A DNA stretch of 64,000 bases from Phormidesmis sp963710175 (GCA_963710175.1 CAVPZC010000001.1:682001-746000); one strand, 5' to 3'. Shown: positions 16,819 through 25,443, counted from the first letter of the stretch. Translations and numbers: made by a program. The notes: generated by a model from the letters alone, not told the origin.

Positions 16819-17523
16819 TTACGTAGTCACTAACCCATTCTCCAGGGCGTAACGCACCAGCTCAGTTCGGCTATTCGTGCCGGTTTTACCAAACAGACGG
16901 CTGACGTATTTCTCCACGTTGCGCACGGTGGTTCCCAGGCGGCTGGCGATTTCCTTATTCATCAGCCCTTCTGCGACTAGGTTGAGCACGTCCTGCTCAC
17001 GCGGGGTAAAGTCGATGCGAATGCCGCTGTTGTTTTGCTTGATCATGCTGCCGCGCTGAGTCAGCAGGGCTTTAATTTCTTCGATTTGCCGGGCCATTGT
17101 AGCGATGTCTGGCGTTTCGGAAGGGTCAGGGGCTTGAGCAGCGCGGCGCTCGATCAGGCTTTCAAGAATAGCAACGAGTTCTTCGGGGTCGAAGGGTTTG
17201 GCGAGGTAGGCGTCGGCCCCGGCTTTGTAACCCTGAATGCGATCGCTCGTCATCCCCCGAGCCGTCAAAAACACCACCGGCAGCGCCTGAAACCGCGCAT
17301 CTTCGCGCACCTGCTTAAGAAACTGATAGCCGTCTACCTGCGGCATCATAATGTCTGAAATCAGCACCTGAGGCGTCTCTTGCTGCAAGAGATCCCAGCC
17401 TTCAGCCGCGTTGCTGGCTACGCGCACTTCAAAACTGCTGTCTTCGAGGTAGGCCTGTACCGACTCTCTCAGGCCGGGCTCATCGTCTACGAGCAAAACT
17501 TTACTGCTGGGAGTATCTGCCAT
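16819..17523 (-). CDS. NarL/LuxR-type response regulator, Rre1/Ycf29-like
   Basis: 234 residues. A receiver domain (1-130) has the acidic pair in LLVDDEP, phospho-acceptor Asp57 (ISDIMMPQVDGY), Thr in LTARG and Lys in LAKPFDPEEL. After a linker there is a LuxR-type helix-turn-helix (TPREQDVLNLVAEGLMNKEIA, then TNSRTELVRYALENGL). This layout resembles cyanobacterial Rre1 and plastid Ycf29, which regulate heat- and salt-responsive genes; orthology is a judgement by eye. No kinase is adjacent. The gene diverges from the Nudix gene. Confidence 0.82.
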   Translation of the reverse strand: MADTPSSKVLLVDDEPGLRESVQAYLEDSSFEVRVASNAAEGWDLLQQETPQVLISDIMMPQVDGYQFLKQVREDARFQALPVVFLTARGMTSDRIQGYKAGADAYLAKPFDPEELVAILESLIERRAAQAPDPSETPDIATMARQIEEIKALLTQRGSMIKQNNSGIRIDFTPREQDVLNLVAEGLMNKEIASRLGTTVRNVEKYVSRLFGKTGTNSRTELVRYALENGLVTT

Positions 17524-17596
17524 GATGTCTTTAATAGGGGCTCTGTGATATGGGTTGTGTGTAGATCATACCGCTATGCTAACCGTCACCAACGCT

Positions 17597-18187
17597 ATGC
17601 CCAGCCCAAAAGCCTCTCAGCCATTGACGCCGTCCTCAATTCAGTCATCGATAAAAAAGTGGACAACCCTCAGCTCTAAGCGGGTCTTCGACCACCGCTG
17701 GTATCAGCTCAGGCAAGATACGGTTGCCCTGCCCAATGGCCAAATCGTCGATGACTATTTCGTCAGTCTGCGGCCTGATATCGCCACCGTGCTGCCGATT
17801 ACCGCCGACGGACAGATCGTCTTCGTGCGGCAATATCGCCACGGGGTGGGTGAAATTTTACTGGAGCTGCCAGCGGGCACCTTTAACCCCGAGGAAGAAC
17901 CGCTGGCCGTCGCTCAGCGAGAACTAGCAGAAGAAACGGGTTATGTCGGGGAGGATTGGGAAGCGATCGCTACCTTCTACAACAACCCCGTCAAGCAAAA
18001 TAACCGCATTCACCTATTCAAGGCGCAGCCCGTCAGGTTAGCTGGCCCGCAGCAGCTAGACGCCACCGAAGATATTGAAATTGTGCTCAAACCCATAGCG
18101 GCGATTCCGGCCCTGATTGCCTCGGGTGAAATTTGCGTAGCGGGCACCATCACCGCCCTAGCGCTGGGGCTATCGTTCCGGTTTTAA
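17597..18187 (+). CDS. Nudix hydrolase, ADP-ribose pyrophosphatase-like
   Basis: 196 residues from ATG 17597; alternatives are ATG 17576 and GTG 17555. The Nudix box is clear: GTFNPEEEPLAVAQRELAEETGYVG, with the catalytic REL-EE-G pattern. Upstream segments SSKRVFDHRWYQLRQDTVALPNG and VFVRQYRHGVGEILLELPAG are typical of the ADP-sugar pyrophosphatase subgroup, which hydrolyses ADP-ribose and related nucleotide sugars. Substrate is inferred from the subgroup only. A peroxiredoxin gene follows on the same strand after 137 bases with its own likely promoter. Confidence 0.87.
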   Translation: MPSPKASQPLTPSSIQSSIKKWTTLSSKRVFDHRWYQLRQDTVALPNGQIVDDYFVSLRPDIATVLPITADGQIVFVRQYRHGVGEILLELPAGTFNPEEEPLAVAQRELAEETGYVGEDWEAIATFYNNPVKQNNRIHLFKAQPVRLAGPQQLDATEDIEIVLKPIAAIPALIASGEICVAGTITALALGLSFRF

Positions 18188-18215
18188 GCACGCTATTATA
18201 AATAAATCTACTAAA

Positions 18216-18235
18216 CTCCGACCGGAATACCGGGG
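18216..18235. promoter_or_regulatory. Possible operator upstream of the peroxiredoxin gene
   Basis: CTCCGACCGGAATACCGGGG contains the inverted repeat CCGG-AATA-CCGG about 90 bases before the peroxiredoxin ATG. The arrangement resembles sites of Rrf2-type redox or iron-sulfur regulators, but this is a resemblance from memory. Confidence 0.3.
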
Positions 18236-18324
18236 ATTATGGCAAAATTTACTGAGAAGTTTTCTGCCGCCCTCAGGTCAGGCAGTCAGTAAACCACACT
18301 AGCTCATCTTAGGTAACTCAACAT

Positions 18325-18966
18325 ATGGCACTTCAACTAGGCGACATCGTCCCTGATTTTACGCAAAAGTCCTCCATGGGCGAGATCAATTTTCACGAGT
18401 GGGCAGGCGATAGCTGGGTCGTGCTTTTCTCTCACCCGGCTGACTACACCCCCGTTTGCACTACTGAACTGGGATTAGTCGGTCAGCTCCAGGACGAATT
18501 CAAAAAGCGCAACGTCAAAACCATCGCCCTCAGCGTCGATGGCGTCGAGTCTCACAAAGGCTGGATCAACGACATCAACGAAACGCAAAGCACCGATATT
18601 AACTACCCCATCTTGGCCGATGACGACAAAAAAGTCGCTACCCTGTATGGCATGTTGCACCCTAACTCCAGCACTGGTAACACGCTGACCGTGCGTTCCG
18701 TATTTGTGATTGACCCTGACAAAAAGCTGAAGCTCACGCTCACCTACCCAGCTAGCACTGGCCGCAACTTCGATGAGATTTTGCGAGTGATCGACTCTCT
18801 TCAGCTGACAGCGTATGAGAGTGTGGCGACTCCCGGTAATTGGAAAGATGGTGACGACTGCGTAGTAGTACCTTCTATCTCTACTGAAGATGCCAAGAAG
18901 AAGTTTCCTAAAGGCGTAACAGAAGTGAAGCCTTATCTGCGAATGACGCCTCAGCCAAACAAGTAG
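18325..18966 (+). CDS. 1-Cys peroxiredoxin (Prx6 class)
   Basis: 213 residues. The peroxidatic site is SHPADYTPVCTTELG with Cys45 and the catalytic Thr three residues before it; PVCTTE rather than PVCTFV marks the Prx6 group. The longer C-terminal dimerisation arm is present (VVPSISTEDAKKKFPKGVTEVKPYLRMTPQP). The enzyme reduces hydrogen and alkyl peroxides, with a resolving thiol supplied by a partner. It is cytosolic. A long hairpin downstream at 19126-19168 ends the transcript. Confidence 0.95.
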   Translation: MALQLGDIVPDFTQKSSMGEINFHEWAGDSWVVLFSHPADYTPVCTTELGLVGQLQDEFKKRNVKTIALSVDGVESHKGWINDINETQSTDINYPILADDDKKVATLYGMLHPNSSTGNTLTVRSVFVIDPDKKLKLTLTYPASTGRNFDEILRVIDSLQLTAYESVATPGNWKDGDDCVVVPSISTEDAKKKFPKGVTEVKPYLRMTPQPNK

Positions 18967-19007
18967 GCCGAATAAAAAGACAAACTTCAGGTGCCCTAGA
19001 TTGACAG

Positions 19008-19117
19008 GGCTATAGCCTCTGTCGAGTTGCTTAGGATACTGTTGTCGGCTGAAATCGCTAGAGAACAGCGGGCAATTCGACTAGCAGATGTCCTAATGCA
19101 TCAGGACATCTGCTATA
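19008..19117 (+). repeat. Interspersed hairpin repeat, copy A
   Basis: About 110 bases sharing a body with copies B (48913-49021) and C (51589-51697). Conserved blocks are CTGTCGAGTTGCTTAGGA, TCGGCTGAAA and a distal GCAA-TC-AC block that pairs back to GTCGAGTTGC. The right end is a perfect 13-bp stem (TAGCAGATGTCCT with AGGACATCTGCTA) around AATGCATC. Copies B and C have different arm sequences around the same AATGCATC. It begins TATAGC and ends GCTATA. No coding capacity. Probably a MITE-like non-autonomous element or a structured RNA; copy A is the most diverged. Confidence 0.85.
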
Positions 19118-19125
19118 AGACTATT

Positions 19126-19168
19126 AAAAGCGGGGCGCTATGAGTAATTACTTCAGCGCCCCGCTTTT
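19126..19168. terminator. Bidirectional terminator between peroxiredoxin and DUF4926 genes
   Basis: AAAAGCGGGGCGCT and AGCGCCCCGCTTTT form a perfect 14-bp stem with a 15-base loop. The A run on one side and T run on the other let it work in both directions between two convergent genes. Confidence 0.9.
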
Positions 19169-19208
19169 ATGGTTTGAAGCGATTAGGCCATTGGCAATCA
19201 GGCTGAAA

Positions 19209-19457
19209 TTAGCTAGCCTGAGCAAAGGAACGAACGGATAAGACTTCGCCTGCCTTAAGCGGTTGAATCGTGGTTTTTGCGACTGCTATGACTGCGATGG
19301 ATTCACCAACAGCATCAAAAATTTCTAAAACACAGCCTTCTTCACCATTTGTAGGACGGTTGGCAAACTCTCCCAGAGTGGCGATGTCATCAGCCTTTAA
19401 CCTGCTGTCAGGCAAATCAGCCGTCAGAGCGACTTCTTGATGCAGTTCGTATTTCAT
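19209..19457 (-). CDS. DUF4926-like small protein
   Basis: 82 residues. VALTADLPDSRLKADDIATLGEF, CVLEIFDAVGESIAVIAVAKTTIQPL follows the pattern of DUF4926 proteins (small beta-rich proteins that begin by 'doing away with' a leading VALTxDLP motif), often found beside toxin-like or hypothetical genes. The role is unknown. It starts three bases after the TAXI gene stop, so it is very probably translated from the same message. No obvious toxin partner is next to it. Confidence 0.7.
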   Translation of the reverse strand: MKYELHQEVALTADLPDSRLKADDIATLGEFANRPTNGEEGCVLEIFDAVGESIAVIAVAKTTIQPLKAGEVLSVRSFAQAS

Positions 19458-19460
19458 CGT

Positions 19461-20807
19461 TTACCCTTCCTCCATGGCTACCTGTGTTTCCCGATGAATC
19501 GTCATCTCTTGGTGGTGCAAGGTAGTCATGGCGACTTCCCAAGGGAAGGTAAATGACTGGAAAGATTCGGGAGAGATTTTGTCAACGTCCAGGTCAATAA
19601 CAACTCGCCGTAACATTGAAAATAGCTGCTGCCGTAGGGTTTGAAGTTCCTGAAGGGTAGTAGCTTGCTCGACTGATTCTATGAGCGTCAAAATCTCTAA
19701 ATTGTAGCGATCAGCTCGATTTTTTTGATGGCCGATTAGCCACAGGCGCACCTGCCAGATCCCTGAAGCGGCCAGAATGCTCACAGACAGTAAGAACCCC
19801 ATCGTCTCGGCATATTCTACAAAGAAAGGCGGATTGTCTTGCGTATAGTAAGACCGGGCTCCCGGATGCAGCGGAAAGCCTAAATTTTGACTGGCCTGAG
19901 GGGATTGAATACTCGCGGCCCGAGGATTGATGGCAATCAGCTCGTTGCGATGCTCGTACAGCATCTGAGTTATGGTTTCAACAATCTCGGGCGCAACCTC
20001 CTCGTGCGCGACCAGCAACGCACTGACTGCGACCACCGGCAGATCTTCTGACGGTATGGGCGCTCCGCCATCGTAGCTGCCTTGAGGAATAACGGTAGGC
20101 TCCAAGTAGGGCTGGCTTAGCTGTAGCGCTCCGATTTGCTCAATCGGCACCAGGTCAAACTGGCCGGTTTTGAGCAGTTCGCCGACTGCGGGGTTGCCCA
20201 GGCCGATAATGCGAAACAGGGCATCGACCTTTCCCTGACTCAAGGCAGTATAGGCGTCATCAGGAGGAAGAGGCTGAGCGGTCAGGTCTTGGGGGGATAG
20301 ATCATAGTGACTGGCTAACGGCCAGAATAGCTGATAAGAGCCGCTGCCGACGGGCATCAGAGCGACGCGCTTACCTTTGAGGTCGGCCATGCTGGTGATG
20401 TTGGCCGATCTGTTGGCAATCAGATGAAACATCTCGGGGTAGAGCTGGGCGACGGCTCGAACGGCTGGCTGGACGGGGGTGTCGCTCTGAACCAGGGCCA
20501 TGTCAACGGTGTGAGCCTGCACGCTGTCCATATTTTGGCTGGAGCCAGGAGAGGCCAGTACCTCTATGCGGAGATTGGGCGCGTGCTTTTCGGTGACCTG
20601 GGCGATCGCCTCCCCAAACGCATAGTATTCGCCCGTCTCGCCACCGGTCGCTAGCCGTACGACGGACACTTGCTGACGTGATTGCAGCAGCAGCGCCGCA
20701 CAGACGCCTGCGGCGATCGCACTGACGCTCAGTAAGCCAATCCGCAGCGCTCTCCCCCCTTGCGCACTGCCGGGAATACCTGACGCCTTCGCTCTTTTAT
20801 CGCGCAT
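19461..20807 (-). CDS. TAXI-family (TRAP-associated) solute-binding protein, membrane-anchored
   Basis: 448 residues. An N-terminal membrane helix (about 22-43) is followed by the TAXI binding domain: RLATGGETGEYYAFGEAIAQV, ASPGSSQNMDSVQAHTVDMALVQSD, SMADLKGKRVALMPVGSGSYQLF and ALSQGKVDALFRIIG. After it comes a second membrane helix (about 337-357) and a cytoplasmic helical tail. TAXI proteins bind small organic acids such as glutamate or 2-oxoglutarate for TRAP permeases. No TRAP permease gene is present here, and the double anchoring suggests a sensor or scaffold rather than a free periplasmic carrier. Confidence 0.82.
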   Translation of the reverse strand: MRDKRAKASGIPGSAQGGRALRIGLLSVSAIAAGVCAALLLQSRQQVSVVRLATGGETGEYYAFGEAIAQVTEKHAPNLRIEVLASPGSSQNMDSVQAHTVDMALVQSDTPVQPAVRAVAQLYPEMFHLIANRSANITSMADLKGKRVALMPVGSGSYQLFWPLASHYDLSPQDLTAQPLPPDDAYTALSQGKVDALFRIIGLGNPAVGELLKTGQFDLVPIEQIGALQLSQPYLEPTVIPQGSYDGGAPIPSEDLPVVAVSALLVAHEEVAPEIVETITQMLYEHRNELIAINPRAASIQSPQASQNLGFPLHPGARSYYTQDNPPFFVEYAETMGFLLSVSILAASGIWQVRLWLIGHQKNRADRYNLEILTLIESVEQATTLQELQTLRQQLFSMLRRVVIDLDVDKISPESFQSFTFPWEVAMTTLHHQEMTIHRETQVAMEEG

Positions 20808-20831
20808 AGTCCCGTTCCTGCCTGACAGCCT

Positions 20832-22292
20832 TTAAGCGACTTGCCAAGTCCCGTGAAACCCGAGTGGCACCACGCCCGGCAGCGCCAACCGACAAACAGG
20901 TTCACCCAACTCCGCCGCGAGAATCCACAGCTCGCTGCGGTCATCAGCAGCGCTATACACCACGGTCAGCAGCCATCCTTCTTCAGGATTCAGCCGATCA
21001 GCTACATGCAGCGGCTCGGTTCCGTAGTAGCCTTCTCCCAAATCGGCCTCGATCAAGCGGCCCGTAGCGTAGTCAAACCGGCCAATTGCCCCGAACCAGT
21101 CTTGCCCGGTGCTCACCCCTGGCCGATGCATCAGCACATAGGTCTGCTGCCAGGGCTGACCGATTTGAGCAGCGGGCACCTGCGGAAATTCGCAGTCGCG
21201 ATCTATCACCCGCTCATTGCTGAGAATGCGCCCGGTTTGAGGGTTTAGCCGTAGCTGCCAGAGGCTACCGTAAGCCGTCGTTTTCATCTGCCCTGACGGA
21301 ACTTCTCGCAGCGTCTCATTGATCTGAGGGAAATCGTCAAACCGGGCAAAATCCATGCGAACCGTGCCGTCGTCCTCCAGGCAGCCGTTGCCAAAGTGCC
21401 ACTGAAACCAGGGCTCGGCCTGTTCTTCCGAGACAATTTCTAAACTTTCGCGGTCAACGACGATGACTCGTGTGCCGCGATCGCTCCGCCACTGCATAGA
21501 GTCTGAATAGCTGCGGCGATTTAACAACAGCGGCAGCATCTCGACCGTGACTGGTGAGACGAGAAAGACCAGATAAGGCCCCGCCATCACAAAGCTATGC
21601 ACTAGCGGCACATCTTTTAGCGGAATTGTGGTTTGTTGAAGGAGATTGCAGGCGCGATCGCAGCGATAAATAATCAAATTGCACTGCGGCGTCACCCCAA
21701 TGCTGTAAATTTCGCCGCTAAGCGGATCGCGCAAAGGGTGAGCTGAGAAAGGTTGACCTTTGTTGAGCCAGCCTAAAGACTCTCGCCCAAAGGTCTCCAG
21801 CGTCTCTAGATCAAGGCTGTGAGGATTGCCCGCTTCCCACAGCGCCAGCAGCTTATCCGGCAGCGCCAGCACAGAAGTATTGGCCGAATTTTTGATGCTA
21901 GTACTGTTGATCAATCCCCAGATGTGTTCCCACAGCGGGCCAGGATAGCGCATCCCGTAGTTGCCATAGAGAAATTCATCGGCCTCACTTTCGGCCTGAT
22001 AGCCCTCGGTCTGCACGTAGCGATAGGTGCCAGTTGCGCCTGTATCGGTCAGATTCACTCGCAAAATGGCCCCATCGCCATCAAACCAGTGGCCCACGGG
22101 CTGACCGCCACGCTGTAGACGACCGGTGCCATTTTGGTAGAGCGTGCCGCGCAGCCCAGCAGGAATGCGACCGGAGATTATTGGTAAGGGGGTAGTAGCA
22201 AATTCTGAAGCGGGCTGAGCCAGGCTTTTATGCCAGGGCTGAGGAGCGGTGCGTTGGCTCGCAGACGAAGGAGAAGCGGTAGTCGCAGTCAT
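20832..22292 (-). CDS. Carotenoid cleavage oxygenase (RPE65/ACO family)
   Basis: 486 residues. The N-terminus has RIPAGLRGTLYQNGTGRLQRGG and GHWFDGDGAILRV. Candidate iron-binding histidines lie in FSAHPLRD, PLVHSFVMAG, WFQWHFGNG and the C-terminal LGFHGTWQ. This fits the family of non-haem iron dioxygenases that cleave carotenoids or apocarotenoids, close to cyanobacterial apocarotenoid-15,15'-oxygenase; the third site reads HFGNG where other members have H-x-x-N. The product would be retinal-like or apocarotenal. It is first in a probable three-gene run with the TAXI and DUF4926 genes (24- and 3-base gaps). Confidence 0.88.
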   Translation of the reverse strand: MTATTASPSSASQRTAPQPWHKSLAQPASEFATTPLPIISGRIPAGLRGTLYQNGTGRLQRGGQPVGHWFDGDGAILRVNLTDTGATGTYRYVQTEGYQAESEADEFLYGNYGMRYPGPLWEHIWGLINSTSIKNSANTSVLALPDKLLALWEAGNPHSLDLETLETFGRESLGWLNKGQPFSAHPLRDPLSGEIYSIGVTPQCNLIIYRCDRACNLLQQTTIPLKDVPLVHSFVMAGPYLVFLVSPVTVEMLPLLLNRRSYSDSMQWRSDRGTRVIVVDRESLEIVSEEQAEPWFQWHFGNGCLEDDGTVRMDFARFDDFPQINETLREVPSGQMKTTAYGSLWQLRLNPQTGRILSNERVIDRDCEFPQVPAAQIGQPWQQTYVLMHRPGVSTGQDWFGAIGRFDYATGRLIEADLGEGYYGTEPLHVADRLNPEEGWLLTVVYSAADDRSELWILAAELGEPVCRLALPGVVPLGFHGTWQVA

Positions 22293-22347
22293 AAAAACAA
22301 CGGGTGGCTATGCCTTTAAAGGTAGCAGACGGCCCTTTTTTTCGCTG

Positions 22348-23811
22348 TCAAACGCAGTTATCCGGCGGCTGAATCGGCAGGCTGAGGGTAAAAGCGGTTT
22401 GCCCTTTGGGCGTGCTATTCAGGCGTAGCTCACCTTTATGAGCGCGGGCAATTTCTCGGGCCAAGCTCAGCCCCAAGCCAAACCCTTCTCGCTTGCGGTT
22501 GCGAGAGAGATCGCCCCGATAGAAGCGGTCAAACAGGCGATCGCGCTCCTCTAGCGGAATATCTCTAGAGGCATTCGCTACGGTTACCTGCACGCTGTTG
22601 CCTTGCTGCCGTCCGACAATTGACAGCCATCGCACGGCCTTGCCTTCCGGTAAGTTGTACTTAATGGCGTTGTCGATCAGATTTTGTAAGACTTGAGTGA
22701 GCAGATCGCGATCGCCTCGGATCTTCAGTTCACCCATCAGCTTCACCTCTACTGGCAAGCTGGGATCTAACAGCTCAATATCTTCTATCAGCAGCGTCAA
22801 AATTTCCTCAATGTCGACAATCTCCCGCCGCATACTGATCTGTCCGGCATCGGCTAAAGAGAGCAGCAACAGCTTACGCACAATTGCACTCAGCCTAGCC
22901 ACCTCATCTAGCAGATTGCCCAGACTCTGCTGCAAGGCCGAGCCGGGTTTAGCTTGCCGCATGGCTAGCTCCAGTTCGCCTCGCAAGATTGCCAGCGGCG
23001 TTTTGAGTTCGTGAGCCGCATCGCCGCTAAAGCGAGAAGACTGCTTAAAGCTGCGCTCTAATCGCGTCAGCATCTGATTAAAGACTTCAATGAGTTCAAC
23101 AAATTCGACATCGGCGCTACCTACGGGCACCTGTTGATCGAGCCCGGTCGCCGTCACCTGCTGAATGACACTCGTGAGTTTGCGCACGGGTCTGAGCGCG
23201 CTGCCTGAGAGCACCCAGGCGCCCACTGCAATCATCAGTAGTGTGCTAGGAATTGACACCAGAAAGATATTGCGAATCATCGCCATGTCTTGATCGATGG
23301 TTTGCAGACTGACGGCGATCGCCCCCTTCCCAGCCTCAGAATTCACAATCCCGATGCGCCAGCTGCCAGACGCGGTGCTGCGGGTCGAGACTTGCGTAGG
23401 GCTACTACCCGGCGTGGGGCTAGCTGGGTCCAGGCTTTTTTCCTCTTTATCAGCCAGTTCGCTGCCTAAGGTGGTCAGCATCAGGTCAATTTCTAGCGCA
23501 ACATTGCCGAGCCGGGCTTCACTCACTGAATAGTGCAACGTTCTACCTCTTGCATCTACCCCTAGCAGCGTAATCGGGGTGTCGAGTTGGGTCTCCAGCT
23601 CACGCGGTAGCTCTTGAGTGAAATTTTGCCACCAGAGAGGCGATCGCCGCGCCGCCATCCGCTGTAGCTGACTATCGAGCTTGGCATCTAGACTGCTTAC
23701 CTTCGCTACATAGATCAGCCGCCAGGCCACCAGCCCAAAGCCCACTAGCGCCCCACCAGCCAGCGCCACCGCCATCAGCGCAATCCGTAAGCGAAAAGAC
23801 CTCAGCTTCAC
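22348..23811 (-). CDS. Membrane sensor histidine kinase (OmpR-partner type)
   Basis: 487 residues. Membrane helices at about 8-34 and 182-202 enclose a periplasmic sensor region of about 150 residues. A HAMP linker (about 203-257) leads to HisKA with His267 (FSGDAAHELKTPLAIL) and an ATPase domain with NLIDNAIKYN and FGLGLSLAREIA. The layout is that of heavy-metal or envelope-stress kinases (CusS/NrsS/CopS style), but no metal-binding motif stands out in the sensor region, so the stimulus is unknown. It lies 40 bases downstream of its response regulator on the same strand. Confidence 0.92.
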   Translation of the reverse strand: MKLRSFRLRIALMAVALAGGALVGFGLVAWRLIYVAKVSSLDAKLDSQLQRMAARRSPLWWQNFTQELPRELETQLDTPITLLGVDARGRTLHYSVSEARLGNVALEIDLMLTTLGSELADKEEKSLDPASPTPGSSPTQVSTRSTASGSWRIGIVNSEAGKGAIAVSLQTIDQDMAMIRNIFLVSIPSTLLMIAVGAWVLSGSALRPVRKLTSVIQQVTATGLDQQVPVGSADVEFVELIEVFNQMLTRLERSFKQSSRFSGDAAHELKTPLAILRGELELAMRQAKPGSALQQSLGNLLDEVARLSAIVRKLLLLSLADAGQISMRREIVDIEEILTLLIEDIELLDPSLPVEVKLMGELKIRGDRDLLTQVLQNLIDNAIKYNLPEGKAVRWLSIVGRQQGNSVQVTVANASRDIPLEERDRLFDRFYRGDLSRNRKREGFGLGLSLAREIARAHKGELRLNSTPKGQTAFTLSLPIQPPDNCV

Positions 23812-23851
23812 CTCTTTGCCCCATTGCTCTTTCCGGCTGTTTTTCCTGGCT

Positions 23852-24532
23852 TCATGGCGTCTCTGCCTGCCGGAATCGGTAGCCTACGCCTCGGACGCTT
23901 TCAATCCAGCGTTCTTGACCTTCTATGTCGATTTTTTTGCGCAGCCGCTGAATGCACACGTCTACCACATTGGTGCTGGGATTGAAATCGTAGCCCCACA
24001 CGTGCTCTAGCATTTGGGTGCGGGTGAAGACGCGGCCAGGCGATCGCATCAAATATTCCAGCAAATTAAACTCGCGGGTCGTCAGCTCCACTGCCTGCTG
24101 ATCGCACACGACCGTGCGAGTAATCCGATCTAGCTTAAAGGGACCTACCGTCACCAGGTTTTGCCCTTCGCCCGCGCTGCGGCGCATCACCGCATACATA
24201 CGCGCCACCAACTCCTCCACAAAAAAAGGCTTAGCAATATAGTCATCGGCTCCCAGATTCAGCCCATGCAGGCGGTCATCTAGCTCATTGCGCGCCGTCA
24301 ATAAAATGACCGGCATGTTGCGTCCGGCCTGCCGCAGATGCTTCAAAATGAACAGCCCGTCTTTGCCCGGCATCATGATATCGAGCAAAATCACGTCGTA
24401 TTCGTTTTCGATAGCTTTTTCGTAAGCCAAGTCGCCATGGTCGCAATAGTCCACTACAAACCCGTGCTCTCTCAATCCCACCTGTACAAAGCTGGCAATC
24501 TTAGGCTCATCTTCTGCAAATAGAACGTGCAT
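23852..24532 (-). CDS. OmpR-family response regulator
   Basis: 226 residues. The receiver domain has LFAEDEPKI, phospho-acceptor Asp51 (ILLDIMMPGKDG), LTARN and YIAKPF. The winged-helix output domain carries LTTREFNLLEYLMRSPGRVFTRTQMLEHVWGYDFNPSTNVVDVCIQRLRKKID and ends ESVRGVGYRF. It is transcribed before the kinase and likely autoregulates through the direct repeats at 24566-24585 and 24629-24647. The fasciclin lipoprotein gene diverges from it and could be a target. Confidence 0.94.
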   Translation of the reverse strand: MHVLFAEDEPKIASFVQVGLREHGFVVDYCDHGDLAYEKAIENEYDVILLDIMMPGKDGLFILKHLRQAGRNMPVILLTARNELDDRLHGLNLGADDYIAKPFFVEELVARMYAVMRRSAGEGQNLVTVGPFKLDRITRTVVCDQQAVELTTREFNLLEYLMRSPGRVFTRTQMLEHVWGYDFNPSTNVVDVCIQRLRKKIDIEGQERWIESVRGVGYRFRQAETP

Positions 24533-24565
24533 AGACGTCTAATCCTCAGTCTCTAAAAAATACGG

Positions 24566-24647
24566 CGCTTTATGAATAAATATTAGCGGCTGCTCATTAT
24601 TAGACAGTCTGTACCTTAAATGTCGAGTCGCTTTATGAGAAATATTA
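24566..24647. promoter_or_regulatory. Direct-repeat operator candidate between the OmpR regulator and fasciclin genes
   Basis: CGCTTTATGAATAAATATTA at 24566-24585 and CGCTTTATGAGAAATATTA at 24629-24647 are near-identical direct repeats whose starts are 63 bases apart, about six helical turns. They sit 34 and 97 bases upstream of the regulator start. OmpR-type dimers bind direct repeats, so these are candidate sites for this regulator. Confidence 0.5.
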
Positions 24648-24663
24648 CAAAGATGTAACCAAA

Positions 24664-24693
24664 AAGCAGGGAGATTGTTAACTTTCCCTGCTT
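24664..24693. other. Perfect hairpin in the divergent intergenic region
   Basis: AAGCAGGGA and TCCCTGCTT form a 9-bp stem around 12 bases. It lies about 90 bases before the fasciclin start and could be a leader hairpin of that gene or an operator. No T run follows, so it is not an evident terminator. Confidence 0.45.
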
Positions 24694-24784
24694 CTAATGA
24701 GAAGAACGGATGGCTACCTGCCCAATTAGACAGGTTCAAGCCAGAGCTATCCAAAAACTCAACTCGCTAACTCAGAAGACAACT

Positions 24785-25390
24785 ATGCGTTTTTCGATCT
24801 CCACCAAATCTCTCAAGCAGTTTACCGGCGTTGCCGCTGCGCTATTGATCCTTCCAGTCGCCGTCTCTTGCGCGGGCGATCCGGCAGAGGATACTGCCGT
24901 TGTAGATCCTACCGAAATGTCCGAAGACGATGCGGCCCCCGCTGACACAGCTGCTACAGACGAAACCATCGTAGACGTGGCTGCTGCCAACGGCTCATTC
25001 AATACGCTGGTAGCTGCTGTTCAGGCTGCTGGTTTGGAAGAAACGCTCAGATCAGAAGGCCCCTACACCGTATTTGCGCCTACCGATGAGGCATTCGCCG
25101 CCCTGCCCGAAGGCACCGTCGAGAAACTACTCCTCCCTGAAAATCAGGAAGTGCTGACCCAGATTCTTTCTTATCACGTCATTCAGGGCGCTGTCCCCTC
25201 GTCTGATATTGAAAGTGGTGCAGCGAGCACTGTCGAAGGAGCAGATTTAAACATTGCTGCCGATACCGATGGCGTCATGGTGAATGACACGGCAACCGTT
25301 GTCCAACCCGATGTCATTGCTGATAATGGCGTCATCCATGTGATCGACACTGTGCTGCTACCGCCTGATCTTGATCTCGCTAGCCTGTAG
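24785..25390 (+). CDS. Fasciclin-domain lipoprotein
   Basis: 201 residues from ATG 24785, chosen because a signal peptide begins exactly there; the frame is open to 24710. The signal MRFSISTKSLKQFTGVAAALLILPVAVSC ends in a lipobox-like AVSC, followed by an acidic linker rich in Asp, Glu, Ala and Thr. One fasciclin domain covers about residues 62-200: NGSFNTLVAAVQAAGLEETL, PYTVFAPTDEAFAALPEGT, YHVIQGAV and NGVIHVIDTVLLPP. Such proteins mediate adhesion or cell-surface contacts. It diverges from the two-component system and ends before a terminator. Confidence 0.92.
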   Translation: MRFSISTKSLKQFTGVAAALLILPVAVSCAGDPAEDTAVVDPTEMSEDDAAPADTAATDETIVDVAAANGSFNTLVAAVQAAGLEETLRSEGPYTVFAPTDEAFAALPEGTVEKLLLPENQEVLTQILSYHVIQGAVPSSDIESGAASTVEGADLNIAADTDGVMVNDTATVVQPDVIADNGVIHVIDTVLLPPDLDLASL

Positions 25391-25443
25391 ACATCAGGAG
25401 GCTATCTCAGCCGATCAAATCGTTCCGCAGAACTGACTGACTA

